From contig KE159594.1 of the NCBI GenBank assembly GCA_000403255.2, positions 310,001 through 374,000 of the forward strand: a DNA stretch of 64,000 bases. Direction: 5' to 3'. Below, in pieces: positions 9,706 to 19,438 of the stretch (positions are counted from its first letter, which is position 1; each line of letters begins with the position of its first letter). Under the pieces are notes generated by a model. It was given only the letters and a program-made list of their open reading frames with translations. It had not been told where the DNA came from and ran no database searches. The position numbers and the translations under genes were made by a program. Origin of the DNA: Lachnospiraceae bacterium 3-1. GTDB lineage: Bacteria; Bacillota; Clostridia; Lachnospirales; Lachnospiraceae.

Positions 9706-10572
9706 TTACAGACCATCATTCCTCGGAAACATACTCCCTAAGCTGCTCATTCCAGACCATAATTTTGCAAGCTGTTGAATCTCGTTGTCACTCATCGCGG
9801 AATCTGGAACAACAATCCTCTCTGTTTCCTGGAATACAAACCTTCCTGTATATGACGTACCTTCCTTATTCTCTGTTTGATCCAATACGACAACATCCAT
9901 AGATGGATGTGCCCCGTCTCTTTTTATTTCCAGCACGACCTGATAATCTCCTACCTTCGTTTCAAACTGCCGTCCGCCATCTGGACCCTTCCTGCTTTTC
10001 ATACCTATAAGCATGCGAAAGCCTTCCCAGAAAGAAAATGAATGGGTATCTTTCAATCCCTTTGCCCGAAATAATTCCGCCAAATCCACCTGAAATATTT
10101 GTTCCAGTTGAGTGGAAGAAAGGAATTCTCCATACCCCCATTCTGGCATAATATTTCCCAAGAAAGGAGACTGCGCAGTAAGATTTTCCCGTATGGCATC
10201 ATACAGCATTTCCACATTCATCAGACCTTCCTCCTGGCGGACATACAATTCTGTGATAGGTTTTTCACATCCTTCCCAGTATATCTCCCCATAAGCCAGG
10301 CCCTCAGATGCCCTTCCAGTAATATGAAAAGACATGTCAAGGCTTTCTCCACCACCTAACATCCATGCCAGGGCATACGCAGCTTGCTTCTGCTGCTGTG
10401 ATAGATTTTCTTCCTTCTGATTCACGGATATTTCATACGAAAACCCCTGGAACTTCGACACATCACGCAACAAAAATGCCGCATGAGCCAGAGGAAATAT
10501 CCAAACTGCCAATGCTAGAAAAATAACCACAACTACTGCACTAAGACCTGCCACAAGATATCTTTTTTTCAT
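9706..10572 (-). CDS. Membrane-anchored extracytoplasmic protein of unknown function
   Basis: About 288 residues with one N-terminal hydrophobic segment (about 5-25, after MKKRY) and no lipobox cysteine, so probably a membrane-anchored protein facing outside. The rest is a soluble domain with several Trp/Gly segments such as WMLGGG and MPEWGYGEFL. I do not recognise the family. ATG 10572 follows GGGAGGAA at good spacing; a second ATG lies just upstream at 10575. It lies just downstream of serS and may be co-transcribed. Confidence 0.6.
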   Translation of the reverse strand: MKKRYLVAGLSAVVVVIFLALAVWIFPLAHAAFLLRDVSKFQGFSYEISVNQKEENLSQQQKQAAYALAWMLGGGESLDMSFHITGRASEGLAYGEIYWEGCEKPITELYVRQEEGLMNVEMLYDAIRENLTAQSPFLGNIMPEWGYGEFLSSTQLEQIFQVDLAELFRAKGLKDTHSFSFWEGFRMLIGMKSRKGPDGGRQFETKVGDYQVVLEIKRDGAHPSMDVVVLDQTENKEGTSYTGRFVFQETERIVVPDSAMSDNEIQQLAKLWSGMSSLGSMFPRNDGL

Positions 10573-10623
10573 CATTTCCTCCCATGCTAAAAAGGGACTG
10601 TTACAAAACAAGAAATAATCTTG

Positions 10624-11913
10624 CTATTTTTCTGGCGGAATTATCTTGTCCTGTCCGCCCATGTAGGGACGTAATGCTTCTGGAATCCGTACACTTCCAT
10701 CCTCACATAAATTATTCTCCAAAAATGCAATCAGCATACGTGGAGGAGCCACTACTGTGTTATTCAAGGTGTGTGCAAAATATTTGCCTTCTTTTCCATT
10801 TACACGAATTTTCAATCTGCGTGCTTGGGCATCTCCCAGATTAGAACAGCTTCCCACCTCAAAATATTTCTGCTGTCTGGGAGACCATGCCTCCACATCA
10901 ACAGACTTCACTTTCAAATCTGCCAAATCCCCGGAACAGCACTCCAAGGTACGTACTGGAACATCCAGAGAACGGAACAAATCTACCGTATTCTGCCACA
11001 GTTTTTCAAACCACATGGGAGATTCTTCCGGCTTGCAGACTACAATCATTTCCTGTTTTTCAAACTGGTGAATGCGGTATACACCCCGCTCTTCAATTCC
11101 ATGGGCGCCCTTTTCCTTGCGAAAACAAGGAGAGTAGCTGGTCAAGGTCTGAGGAAGCTGCTCCTCACTTAAAATGGTATCTATAAACTTCCCAATCATG
11201 GAATGCTCGCTGGTTCCGATTAAATACAAATCTTCCCCCTCAATCTTATACATCATAGCATCCATTTCCGCAAAACTCATAACGCCTGTCACTACGTTGC
11301 TGCGAATCATAAAAGGCGGCACACAATAGGTAAAGCCTCTCTGTATCATAAAATCCCTTGCATAAGAAACCACTGCTGAGTGAAGTCTTGCAATGTCTCC
11401 CATCAGATAATAAAATCCATTTCCGGCTACCTTCCTGGCGCTGTCCAAATCCAGCCCCTGAAAACGCTCCATAATTTCTGCATGATAAGGAATCTCGAAA
11501 TCTGGCGTCACCGGTTCTCCGAATTTTTCTACTTCCACATTTTCACTGTCATCTTTCCCGATTGGAACCGAAGGGTCAATAATATTGGGAATGGTCATCA
11601 TAATTTTCGTTACCTTTTCCTGCAATTCCCCTTCCATTTTCTCCAATTCTGCAAGACGCTCAGCCCCTGCATTCACCTGGGCCTTTACTGCTTCTGCCTC
11701 ATCCTTCTTGCCTTGTCCCATCAATGCACCGATCTGTTTGGAAAGCTTCTTGCGATCTGCCCGAAGGGAATCTGCTTCCTGCTGGGTCTTTCGCGCCTGT
11801 ACATCAAGCTCTATGACTTCATCCACCAACGGCAGCTTGTTGTCCTGAAATTTATTACGGATATTTTGTTTTACTGTTTCTGGATTTTCCCTTAAAAATT
11901 TTAAATCAATCAT
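10624..11913 (-). CDS. serS: Seryl-tRNA synthetase
   Basis: A class II synthetase that charges tRNA-Ser. The N-terminal helical hairpin arm (about residues 30-110) binds tRNA. Catalytic motifs are CFRKEKGAHGIEERGVYRIHQF (motif 2, residues split here only by description) and PPRMLIAFLE (motif 3), with the serine-pocket TSEHSM segment. The start at 11913 (MIDLKFLREN) matches the family and follows TCAGGAGGAAATT. A small hairpin (11,935-11,961) lies in the leader, but no T-box is evident. Confidence 0.97.
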   Translation of the reverse strand: MIDLKFLRENPETVKQNIRNKFQDNKLPLVDEVIELDVQARKTQQEADSLRADRKKLSKQIGALMGQGKKDEAEAVKAQVNAGAERLAELEKMEGELQEKVTKIMMTIPNIIDPSVPIGKDDSENVEVEKFGEPVTPDFEIPYHAEIMERFQGLDLDSARKVAGNGFYYLMGDIARLHSAVVSYARDFMIQRGFTYCVPPFMIRSNVVTGVMSFAEMDAMMYKIEGEDLYLIGTSEHSMIGKFIDTILSEEQLPQTLTSYSPCFRKEKGAHGIEERGVYRIHQFEKQEMIVVCKPEESPMWFEKLWQNTVDLFRSLDVPVRTLECCSGDLADLKVKSVDVEAWSPRQQKYFEVGSCSNLGDAQARRLKIRVNGKEGKYFAHTLNNTVVAPPRMLIAFLENNLCEDGSVRIPEALRPYMGGQDKIIPPEK

Positions 11914-12033
11914 AATTTCCTCCTGACAAAAGGGTATCATATCTTTCGATATTATACCTTGATTATTCCTTCTTCGCAAGTGTTTCGTAATAAATACCCA
12001 ACACATCCTTAATTTTCACCAGTTTCACAACTC

Positions 12034-12834
12034 CTACAGGGACAAATCCCTTCTCTGAAACTGCCATGCCCCAAGCAGGAACAAGGCTGTGGCAATCAGA
12101 AACAATACTCCATTTTGAAGGGGAAATACCGCATTTTCTTTGATAATTTCCTCCACTGGAAGTAAGGAATAAATCGTTACATATTTTAATTTTTCCAGCT
12201 TTTCCCCCATATTGGAAACCATCTGAATCAGAAAAAATACCACGGGAAGCCCTGCTCCCATCAGATAATAGGATTTACTGTCACTGACACAGCAGGCTAC
12301 AAAAAACACAATTCCTGTCACTGCAGTCTGCAAAAGCCATGTACTGACATTCAGCATAAGATACCTGCCCACCGCAAGTTCTCCAGGAAACATAATTTCA
12401 CAGCTTACAATTCCAACGATTGTCACCATACCAAATAATAAAGCCGTAAAAAATATCATGGAAAGTATCTGGGTACAAATAATTTTTTTCCTGGAATTGG
12501 GCGTAGCCAGAAGGTTTGCCAGTGTGCCTCCTTCTATTGGTCCCATCAAAAGCTTCTGCACCATGATTAAAATAAAAATCAACGGAAACAACAGCATAAT
12601 AAATCCATACAAATAAATCTGCATCCACTCCAGGAGATTTGCGGCCACCCCTGTCATCCCTACTGCTGCCATCATTTCTGGCAAAGCCTGCTGATATCCG
12701 CTCAGCATTTCCGAAAGCTCTGGATTATACATATAAATAATCACTGTAACATACATACTCAACACTGCAAAGATTACCAAAAGCGGCATCCTACAGACCT
12801 TCACATTTCTTTTCCACAAAGGAACTGATATCAT
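12034..12834 (-). CDS. ABC-2 type transporter permease
   Basis: About six hydrophobic segments over 266 residues, one N-terminal (about 15-35) and the others after a loop, give the ABC-2 permease layout. The IEGGTLANLLATPNSRKKI loop matches bacterial drug or peptide export permeases of this type. It follows an ATPase gene by about 45 bases, so together they form an ABC exporter of unknown substrate. The start is uncertain: ATG 12834 has GGTGGGAAG upstream, and an upstream ATG at 12873 is possible. Confidence 0.8.
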   Translation of the reverse strand: MISVPLWKRNVKVCRMPLLVIFAVLSMYVTVIIYMYNPELSEMLSGYQQALPEMMAAVGMTGVAANLLEWMQIYLYGFIMLLFPLIFILIMVQKLLMGPIEGGTLANLLATPNSRKKIICTQILSMIFFTALLFGMVTIVGIVSCEIMFPGELAVGRYLMLNVSTWLLQTAVTGIVFFVACCVSDSKSYYLMGAGLPVVFFLIQMVSNMGEKLEKLKYVTIYSLLPVEEIIKENAVFPLQNGVLFLIATALFLLGAWQFQRRDLSL

Positions 12835-12879
12835 CTTCCCACCATCCTTTTCTACATACGACACACAAATCATTCTATC

Positions 12880-13806
12880 CTATTTTCCGCGCACACCCGT
12901 TTCATAATACTGCAAAAACAATTCCTCCAGACTCTGGGTTCTTACCTCCAAATCCTGCACGCCATAATCTGCAAATTTTTTGAGAATACCAGGTAAATCA
13001 CCAGATACGGTAAGCTCTGCCTGATTTGAAAAAATTTCTTCTTTGGAACCTGAATGCTTCCAGATATGGATTTCTGGCTCTGTGAGAAGTTTTTTCACTG
13101 CTTCCTGATTTTCAAGTGTCACCCGGTATATTTTTTTTCGTTTTCCTGCCAGAAATTTCATATCCTCCACAGCTACAATCCTCCCAGAACGGATAATAGC
13201 TGTCCGGTCACAAGTCTTTTCCACTTCCTCAAAGATATGTGAGGACATCAATATGGTGGTTCCTTTCTTTTTCTCTTCTAAAATCAATTCCACAAAGACA
13301 TTCTGCATCAAAGGGTCTAATCCACTGGTAGGCTCATCCAAAATCACCACCTCTGGCTCATGCATAAAGGCATTGACGATTCCAACCTTCTGTTTCATTC
13401 CTTTGGACATTTTTTTCATTTTCCCCTGAGGATTAAGTTCAAACCGTTCCATTAGGTCTCTCATTTTTCTTTGGTCTTTCATCCCCTTTAGCTCTGCCAT
13501 AAACTTCAAAAATTCCAGTCCTGTCATATCCTCTGGAAATGCCAGCTCTCCGGCAAGATATCCCGTTTTTTTTTGAATTTCCTGTGCCTGTTTAAAGCAG
13601 TCCATGCCCATGATACGACAATTTCCTTTCTCTGGCCGGATAAAACCCATCAGTTGGCGGATCGTTGTGGTTTTTCCAGCCCCGTTGGGGCCCAAATACC
13701 CAAATGCCTCTCCTCTTTCCACTGTAACAGAAAGGTCAAAGACACCTTTTCCATTTCCATAATCCTTCGTAACATGCTCTAATTCCATTACCGATTTTTT
13801 ACCCAT
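12880..13806 (-). CDS. ABC transporter ATP-binding protein
   Basis: Walker A GPNGAGKTT, Q-loop region, signature SKGMKQKVG and Walker B VVILDEPTSGLDP are all present. It is a CcmA/DrrA-like ATPase of about 309 aa with a C-terminal extension of about 90 residues. ATG 13806 is chosen for GAAAGGAGAAGT upstream. It pairs with the ABC-2 permease gene just downstream. Confidence 0.92.
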   Translation of the reverse strand: MGKKSVMELEHVTKDYGNGKGVFDLSVTVERGEAFGYLGPNGAGKTTTIRQLMGFIRPEKGNCRIMGMDCFKQAQEIQKKTGYLAGELAFPEDMTGLEFLKFMAELKGMKDQRKMRDLMERFELNPQGKMKKMSKGMKQKVGIVNAFMHEPEVVILDEPTSGLDPLMQNVFVELILEEKKKGTTILMSSHIFEEVEKTCDRTAIIRSGRIVAVEDMKFLAGKRKKIYRVTLENQEAVKKLLTEPEIHIWKHSGSKEEIFSNQAELTVSGDLPGILKKFADYGVQDLEVRTQSLEELFLQYYETGVRGK

Positions 13807-13880
13807 ACTTCTCCTTTCTCTCCCCACTTTATGAAGCAATTTCCGTTCTACTCCAAGGACGCTATCAGAAAATATACAAA

Positions 13881-13912
13881 AACCGTTCAACTTCAATCAT
13901 AATTGAACGGTT
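13881..13912 (-). terminator. Rho-independent terminator after the MacB-like operon
   Basis: AACCGTTCAA pairs with TTGAACGGTT around a 12-base loop. On the minus strand it is followed by a U-run, 26 bases after the permease stop at 13938. Confidence 0.85.
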
Positions 13913-13937
13913 TTGTATTCGGATTTATTCCTATATG

Positions 13938-15191
13938 CTATTCATGACGCAGAGCGTCAATAGGATTTAAGTTTGCCGCCTTATAAGAAGGCAGAAGACC
14001 AAAAACAATTCCAATTGCCATGGAAAATACCACCGCCAGAATGGAGGCTGGAACGCTGATGGCCACCAGTGTACTGGTCATCTTTGAAATCACCTCTGCC
14101 AAAGCGATTCCCACCAACACCCCAATCAAGCCACCCAGACTGGTGAGCACTGCAGCTTCAGTCAAAAACTGCCCAAGAATCTTTCCCTTTCTGGCTCCTA
14201 TGGCTTTTTTCAATCCAATTTCCTGGGTACGCTCTGTCACCGATACCAACATGATATTCATAACTCCAATACCGCCTACCAGCAGAGAAATCCCAGCAAT
14301 CCAGATTAACATTGTATTGGTAGACTGACTAAGCTTTTGGATATCCTCCGCCTGCTTTAGCAAGTCGTCCGCCTTATATTTCAAAGTTTCATCTGAAACA
14401 TTGATGGACACATTCAGGATATTAGACGCCTCTTTGCCTGCCACAGTCATATTATCCACGCTATCCAACTTCACAATCACCGACTGAGGCTCATCATACC
14501 CATATAATACAGGCCAAAGGGTGTCTGGAACATAGACGGCTCCACTGCTGGATTCTGCATAGGTATAATATTCATCAATATTGTTAATGACTGGCTCAAA
14601 CCGAGAAGATTTGGTGATCACTCCTACAACGATAAATGGCTCCTGCTGGATTTCCACTGTTTTTCCAACAGGGTTTATTCCTTGGAACAACGTATCTGCT
14701 GAATTTTCATCCAGCACTGCCACTTTTCGAAATTTCTTATAATCCGATTCACAAAATCCACGCCCTTGCTTAATGATATAATTGCAAGTATCCAAATAAT
14801 TTTTATCAATTCCGCATACTTTCCCACCTGACATGGACGCATTTTGATAATACACTGCATTATATGTCTCCCTGGAAACATACAAAGAAGCGTTCTCCAC
14901 ATGATCAAGCTCCAGAATCTGCTCTCTGGTTTCTTCGGAAATCACCGGCACTCCATCTGGAATTCCATAATAGTCTACATTATAAGTATTATCCCCTTGA
15001 TAAAGCTGCACATTTACCGTATTATCCCCTGATCCAATTAAATTCTCCTTAATCTGTTCATTTGTCCCTTTAATCGTTGAAACAATGGCTATAATCGCCG
15101 CGATACCTATAATAATCCCCAGCATGGTAAGAAAGGAACGCATTTTATGCGACCAAAGCCCCTGAAAGGACAATCTGATATTTTCTAACAT
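13938..15191 (-). CDS. MacB-like ABC transporter permease
   Basis: A 417-residue FtsX/MacB-type permease. One N-terminal membrane helix (about 17-40, SFLTMLGIIIGIAAIIA) is followed by an extracytoplasmic MacB_PCD domain and three C-terminal helices; the RTQEIGLKKAIGARKG coupling segment precedes the second. It ends an operon that also encodes the ATPase and two adaptor proteins. The system should export peptides, lipids or antimicrobials, or sense cell-envelope stress; the substrate is not visible. Confidence 0.92.
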   Translation of the reverse strand: MLENIRLSFQGLWSHKMRSFLTMLGIIIGIAAIIAIVSTIKGTNEQIKENLIGSGDNTVNVQLYQGDNTYNVDYYGIPDGVPVISEETREQILELDHVENASLYVSRETYNAVYYQNASMSGGKVCGIDKNYLDTCNYIIKQGRGFCESDYKKFRKVAVLDENSADTLFQGINPVGKTVEIQQEPFIVVGVITKSSRFEPVINNIDEYYTYAESSSGAVYVPDTLWPVLYGYDEPQSVIVKLDSVDNMTVAGKEASNILNVSINVSDETLKYKADDLLKQAEDIQKLSQSTNTMLIWIAGISLLVGGIGVMNIMLVSVTERTQEIGLKKAIGARKGKILGQFLTEAAVLTSLGGLIGVLVGIALAEVISKMTSTLVAISVPASILAVVFSMAIGIVFGLLPSYKAANLNPIDALRHE

Positions 15192-15222
15192 CTGCTTTTC
15201 TCCTTCATTTTCTGTCCCCTGA

Positions 15223-16848
15223 TTATTCAGAGTCTTTTATTTTCACGCCTTCCTTCGCCATCTTTCCATATGGAAATGCAATTCTGTCATCCTGGGATAA
15301 GCCTGAGACAATTTCAACCGCCTGCCCCCAAATTGTCTTTCCAGTCTGTACATACTGCTTCACCAGCCGATTGTTCTCATCTACTTTCATTACGTATCTC
15401 CTGCCATCTTCCTCCCGGATATAGGCTTTTTCAAGATAAATACCGCCCTCTTCTTGTTTGTTTGACATGGTAAGCTCCACATATTCTCCGTTACGAAGCC
15501 CTTCTGTATCCTCAATATAGGCAGTATAAGGATAGTAAGACACATTGGGATTACCCTCTCCCCATGCATTGCTGTTGTCCTGGGGATAACTAGAAATTTC
15601 TGTAATCTTAGCCTCAAAATTTTTCCCGCTTTCCCAAGAATTGGCATACACAACCTGCCCTACTTCAATTTCTCCAAGCTGCAGCTCACTCAAGGAACCA
15701 CTAACATACAGCCCCTCAGAACCTGTTACCGTAAGAAATGGCTCTCCACTGGGCGGATCATCCTTATCCCCAACTGACTTTACCACACCATTCACAGTGG
15801 CTTTTACCACTCCCTCTGCAGAAACCTTCTTCATCTGCTCCAGCTCCAGCTCTTCTTTTCGTCTGGTCAAATCCAGGTCCCGGATTTCATCTTCTTTTTC
15901 CCGAATCATTTCTGCCAGCTCTTGTGCCGTATATCCCTGGGGCTCGTCTGGCACTTCAAAATCATCCGTCTCTTCCGGTATGTCAAAATCTTCTGGTTCC
16001 TCTGGTTCTTCTGGCTCTTCTGGCTCTTCCGGTTCTTCTTCTATTATTTGTGATCTGGTTCTTACCAACCATTTAGACTCATCCGGCAAGGTTGGAAATC
16101 CACTCTTCCCACTGATTTCCCAAGAGCGAATCAAGTCTCCTGACAGCTTATTACCCTCATGAATCTCCAAGCTAACATAAATAGGATTCTCTTCATCCTG
16201 AGAAAGGCTGTTGATAAACTCTCCTAACACATAGCACTCTTTCGTACAAAGATACACAAAGGGCTCTTCCCGTGTTCCCTCTCCTTTATTTGCCGGAAAA
16301 CCATAGGCAATATAATTGTATGCATTTCCTGTCTTTTCGGGCGGAAGGGGATCATCTACCAATTTCATCACGGGTTCCGGATCGGAATCTGGGATTGGTT
16401 CTGGATCGGGATCTGGAATATCTGGTTCTTCCGGCTGGGGAGCCACTGGTTTGGTTTTTTTTAGCTTTTCCAGCTTTTGCTTTGCTGCCTCCAACCTGCT
16501 ATTTATGGTAGAAACATCCAACTCCTTCATTTCCAATTCCAGATTTGCCATTGTCATATCATAGGAAATCAGCGGATCTCCTGCGGAAACGGTCTGTCCC
16601 TCCTCCACAAACACTTCCAATATTGTTTTATCTGAAAGTGCATATACATCCTGTGACATGTCATTGGTTACCATCCCTGAACTGCTAGTGCCATTTTCAT
16701 AATAATAATTATTCAAATCCGAAACATAAAACACTTCCACTTCCTGACTGTTATTCTGATAATTCTGATATGCTTTTATTCCGCCAAAAACTGCAGCGCT
16801 CACAACACCAAGAGATATTACCGTAATTATAATTGCTTTTTTACTCAT
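15223..16848 (-). CDS. HlyD/MacA-type periplasmic-adaptor-like protein (second adaptor)
   Basis: A membrane-anchored adaptor of 541 aa with an N-terminal helix (about 5-22), a lipoyl-like half (SAGDPLISYD), coiled coil, and beta-barrel segments (GVVKSVGDKDDPPSGEPFLT). A large insertion splits the coiled coil; it has Pro/Asp- and EEPEEPEEPEEP-rich linkers around an extra domain. GGAGGAAGAGA precedes the ATG, which overlaps the end of the upstream ATPase gene by 8 bases. It differs clearly from the first adaptor of the same operon. Confidence 0.87.
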   Translation of the reverse strand: MSKKAIIITVISLGVVSAAVFGGIKAYQNYQNNSQEVEVFYVSDLNNYYYENGTSSSGMVTNDMSQDVYALSDKTILEVFVEEGQTVSAGDPLISYDMTMANLELEMKELDVSTINSRLEAAKQKLEKLKKTKPVAPQPEEPDIPDPDPEPIPDSDPEPVMKLVDDPLPPEKTGNAYNYIAYGFPANKGEGTREEPFVYLCTKECYVLGEFINSLSQDEENPIYVSLEIHEGNKLSGDLIRSWEISGKSGFPTLPDESKWLVRTRSQIIEEEPEEPEEPEEPEEPEDFDIPEETDDFEVPDEPQGYTAQELAEMIREKEDEIRDLDLTRRKEELELEQMKKVSAEGVVKATVNGVVKSVGDKDDPPSGEPFLTVTGSEGLYVSGSLSELQLGEIEVGQVVYANSWESGKNFEAKITEISSYPQDNSNAWGEGNPNVSYYPYTAYIEDTEGLRNGEYVELTMSNKQEEGGIYLEKAYIREEDGRRYVMKVDENNRLVKQYVQTGKTIWGQAVEIVSGLSQDDRIAFPYGKMAKEGVKIKDSE

Positions 16849-17533
16849 TCTCTTCCTCCTTGCTGCCTTCTTCTGTTATCATTCCATCGATAATATGCAC
16901 AATTCGTTTGGCGCGGGAAGCAATGTTCCTGTCATGGGTAATCATTACAATGGTTACTCCCTCTTCATTCAGCTTCTCAAACAGCTCCATAATCTGTTCA
17001 CCTGATTTGGAATCCAGGGCGCCCGTAGGCTCATCCGCTAAAAGAATCTTAGGATTATTCACCATCGCCCTGGCAATTGCTACACGCTGTTTCTGTCCTC
17101 CAGATAACTGAGTGGGCTTGAATGTGATCCGATCCCCCAGCCCAACTCTATCCAATGCCTGAGCTGCCCGCTCTCTTCGTTCTTTTTTCTTAATTCCAGC
17201 ATAGCTTAAAGGCAACGCCACATTTTCCAACGCTGACTGTCTGGATAATAGCTGAAAGCTTTGAAATACAAAGCCAATGCTGCGCAGCCTAAGGTCAGAC
17301 ATATCTTTATCCTTACACTTCAATACATCCTCCCCTGCAAGCTGATAGGTTCCAGAAGTAGGCCGGTCCAGACATCCGATGATATTCATCAAAGTTGTCT
17401 TTCCAGACCCTGAAGGTCCCATAATTGCCACATATTCCCCTTCCTCCACCTGAAGAGATACATCCTTTAACACCGGAACCACCAGCTTTTCCTGCTGATA
17501 ATCTTTATAAATATTCTGTAAATCTAATATCAT
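16841..17533 (-). CDS. MacB/LolD-type ABC transporter ATPase
   Basis: A 230-residue ATPase with GPSGSGKTTLMN (Walker A), LSGGQKQRVAIARA (signature), LLADEPTGALD (Walker B) and the switch histidine in MITHD. These are typical of MacB/LolD/SalX-type exporters, where the ATPase is separate from the FtsX-like permease. It lies between the two adaptor genes, overlapping the second by 8 bases. Confidence 0.95.
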   Translation of the reverse strand: MILDLQNIYKDYQQEKLVVPVLKDVSLQVEEGEYVAIMGPSGSGKTTLMNIIGCLDRPTSGTYQLAGEDVLKCKDKDMSDLRLRSIGFVFQSFQLLSRQSALENVALPLSYAGIKKKERRERAAQALDRVGLGDRITFKPTQLSGGQKQRVAIARAMVNNPKILLADEPTGALDSKSGEQIMELFEKLNEEGVTIVMITHDRNIASRAKRIVHIIDGMITEEGSKEEENE

Positions 17534-17553
17534 TCCTGTCTTCCCTCCGGTTC

Positions 17554-19026
17554 CTATTCTCCATCCTGGGGTTCTTCATCGTCAACATTTTCCTGGATAT
17601 CGCTTTCCTCACTGCCTTCTTCTGGACTCTCACTATAAAGCTCACCTTCCTCTGAGTCTCCATTACTGTCATCAAGCCTTCTCCCTTCGCCGCCTAAATC
17701 AAAATCACTTTCAGGCGTCATCCCGGCATCACCATCAGAATTCTCCCCATCTTCCGGGAACGTCTCGTCGCCTTCTCCTGACATATCGTCGCCCTCTTCT
17801 GACATCTCATCCCCTTCTTCACCTTCTGGATTATACAATGGGGAAGAATAATCTACTTCTGACATATCCGTCACTGTAGCTACGCCTTCATACAAGCCCT
17901 CCATTGGAAAGGCAATGGCATCTTCCTTTGCAAGCCCTGAGGTAATCTCGTAGGCGCCTAAATTTTCATCATATTCTCCCAATTCAACTTCCCGTTTCTC
18001 CAAACGGTTCTTATCATTGGCAACCCATACAAAGGCTGTTTCTTCTTCCTGCACAATATAGGCTTCAAACAACCAGATACCTTCCTTTTGTTCTGTCTGC
18101 CCTTCATCCATTTCAATAAAAATATGCTGACCCATCATAAGCCCTTCGCTTGACTCCAATGTCACATAAAAAGGGTACTTTGTGGCCTTTTCTGCACCAC
18201 CGTCTGACTCATAATATCCATTATTATCATTCTTTTCTTCGTTCTGAGTATCAATCTTGTTGATTGTTCCAGCCCATGTCTGTTCCTCATCAATTCTGGA
18301 ACGCAAAATCACCGGCTGCCCTTCGGAAAGAAACTGTACGTTTGTTTCAGTGACAGTTCCCTTTACCCGATAATCTCCCACAGCAAGAACCGTCATATAA
18401 GCAGTGGACTCTCCCATCATGTCTGATTCCGTTTCATTGATTGCTTTCACTACTCCTGCAATCTTACTGGTTACCACGGCTTTCTCCATTGATTCCTGCT
18501 TCTTTTGTATCTCTGCTTTTTTGCTCTCAATATTGTATTCGCTTTGTTTGATGCTGTTTTGCTTTTCCTGTATATCTGCAGTATACTCAAATTTATCCTC
18601 TGCAGGGGCTGAATTTCTTTCCTTGGTCAACTGGTTAATCTGACTTTGAAGACTGCTTATTTCATTCTGCATACCTTCCAATTCCAACTGTGCCTGTTGT
18701 ATCTCCCCTTCCACTTCTTCCATATCGTATTCAAATAAAGGAGTTCCTTCTTCCACCATATCTCCCTTTTTCACAAAAACCTCTTTTATTTCCCGTTCAG
18801 CGTCTTTATTCACATCCCAAGTTTCCTGTGCTTCGACAACGCCAGAATAACGGCTTTGGCTTCCTGAATTGGCAGAAGTCAGTGATTCTACCGTTTCCAC
18901 ATATACTTTATCTGCACTATTTCCTGACCCGCCATTTCCTTTCAGAAAATACCATGCGCCTCCCCCTGTCGCTGCTACAACTACTACAACCGCTGCGGCA
19001 ATAATACCCATTTTCTTTTTATTCAT
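17554..19026 (-). CDS. HlyD/MacA-type adaptor protein with acidic C-terminal tail (first adaptor)
   Basis: Residues 5-24 form a membrane anchor (GIIAAAVVVVVAATGGGAW). A lipoyl half (KKGDMVEEGTPLFEYD), a long coiled coil (about 100-190) and a beta-barrel region follow. The last 80 or so residues are almost all Asp, Glu, Gly and Ser, a likely flexible tail outside the membrane. ATG 19026 follows CCAGGAGGAAGATC. This is the first gene of the adaptor-ATPase-adaptor-permease operon. Confidence 0.88.
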   Translation of the reverse strand: MNKKKMGIIAAAVVVVVAATGGGAWYFLKGNGGSGNSADKVYVETVESLTSANSGSQSRYSGVVEAQETWDVNKDAEREIKEVFVKKGDMVEEGTPLFEYDMEEVEGEIQQAQLELEGMQNEISSLQSQINQLTKERNSAPAEDKFEYTADIQEKQNSIKQSEYNIESKKAEIQKKQESMEKAVVTSKIAGVVKAINETESDMMGESTAYMTVLAVGDYRVKGTVTETNVQFLSEGQPVILRSRIDEEQTWAGTINKIDTQNEEKNDNNGYYESDGGAEKATKYPFYVTLESSEGLMMGQHIFIEMDEGQTEQKEGIWLFEAYIVQEEETAFVWVANDKNRLEKREVELGEYDENLGAYEITSGLAKEDAIAFPMEGLYEGVATVTDMSEVDYSSPLYNPEGEEGDEMSEEGDDMSGEGDETFPEDGENSDGDAGMTPESDFDLGGEGRRLDDSNGDSEEGELYSESPEEGSEESDIQENVDDEEPQDGE

Positions 19027-19226
19027 GATCTTCCTCCTGGCATATATGTATCCTTTAAAAATGAAACCATCATTTCTCTGCAATATCATAGGCTTCCCCA
19101 CGAATCGCTCCATAATATGATATGGTTACTTATCGTTACATATCTTATCACAAAACAGTGACAAATCCTAATAAAATTTATTAATATTTTCTTAAATACC
19201 CAGATATTCAACCCTTCGCCCAAATA

Positions 19227-19290
19227 TTACAGCGAAGAATCCTTTCAATAAAGCAATGTAGAAAGATGAAAGGGCTGAACTGTTATTACA
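19227..19290. repeat. Solo copy of the 701-bp palindrome's outer end
   Basis: Bases here match, with a few changes, the reverse complement of the palindrome's left end (7918-7985): CGAAGAATCCTTT, AATAAAGCAATGTAGAAAG and AAAGGGCTGAAC. No matching partner arm was found nearby. It lies between the divergent adaptor operon and the chemoreceptor gene. Confidence 0.75.
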
Positions 19291-19438
19291 ATAATTTGTA
19301 ATTTTAACTTATGGGTTGAAATTTACCACAGATTTTTGTAAACTGAACATATAGCCTTTTCACTTTTGACAAATGAATTCTTGATCATTTCTCAGGTGAA
19401 GAACAACTATTGTAGACTCATCAGGAGGAATAAATAAA

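Noticed and set aside
11935-11961. Possible T-box or attenuator before serS
   Set aside because: Only a small imperfect hairpin is present; no GGGTGGTACCGCG-type sequence occurs there.
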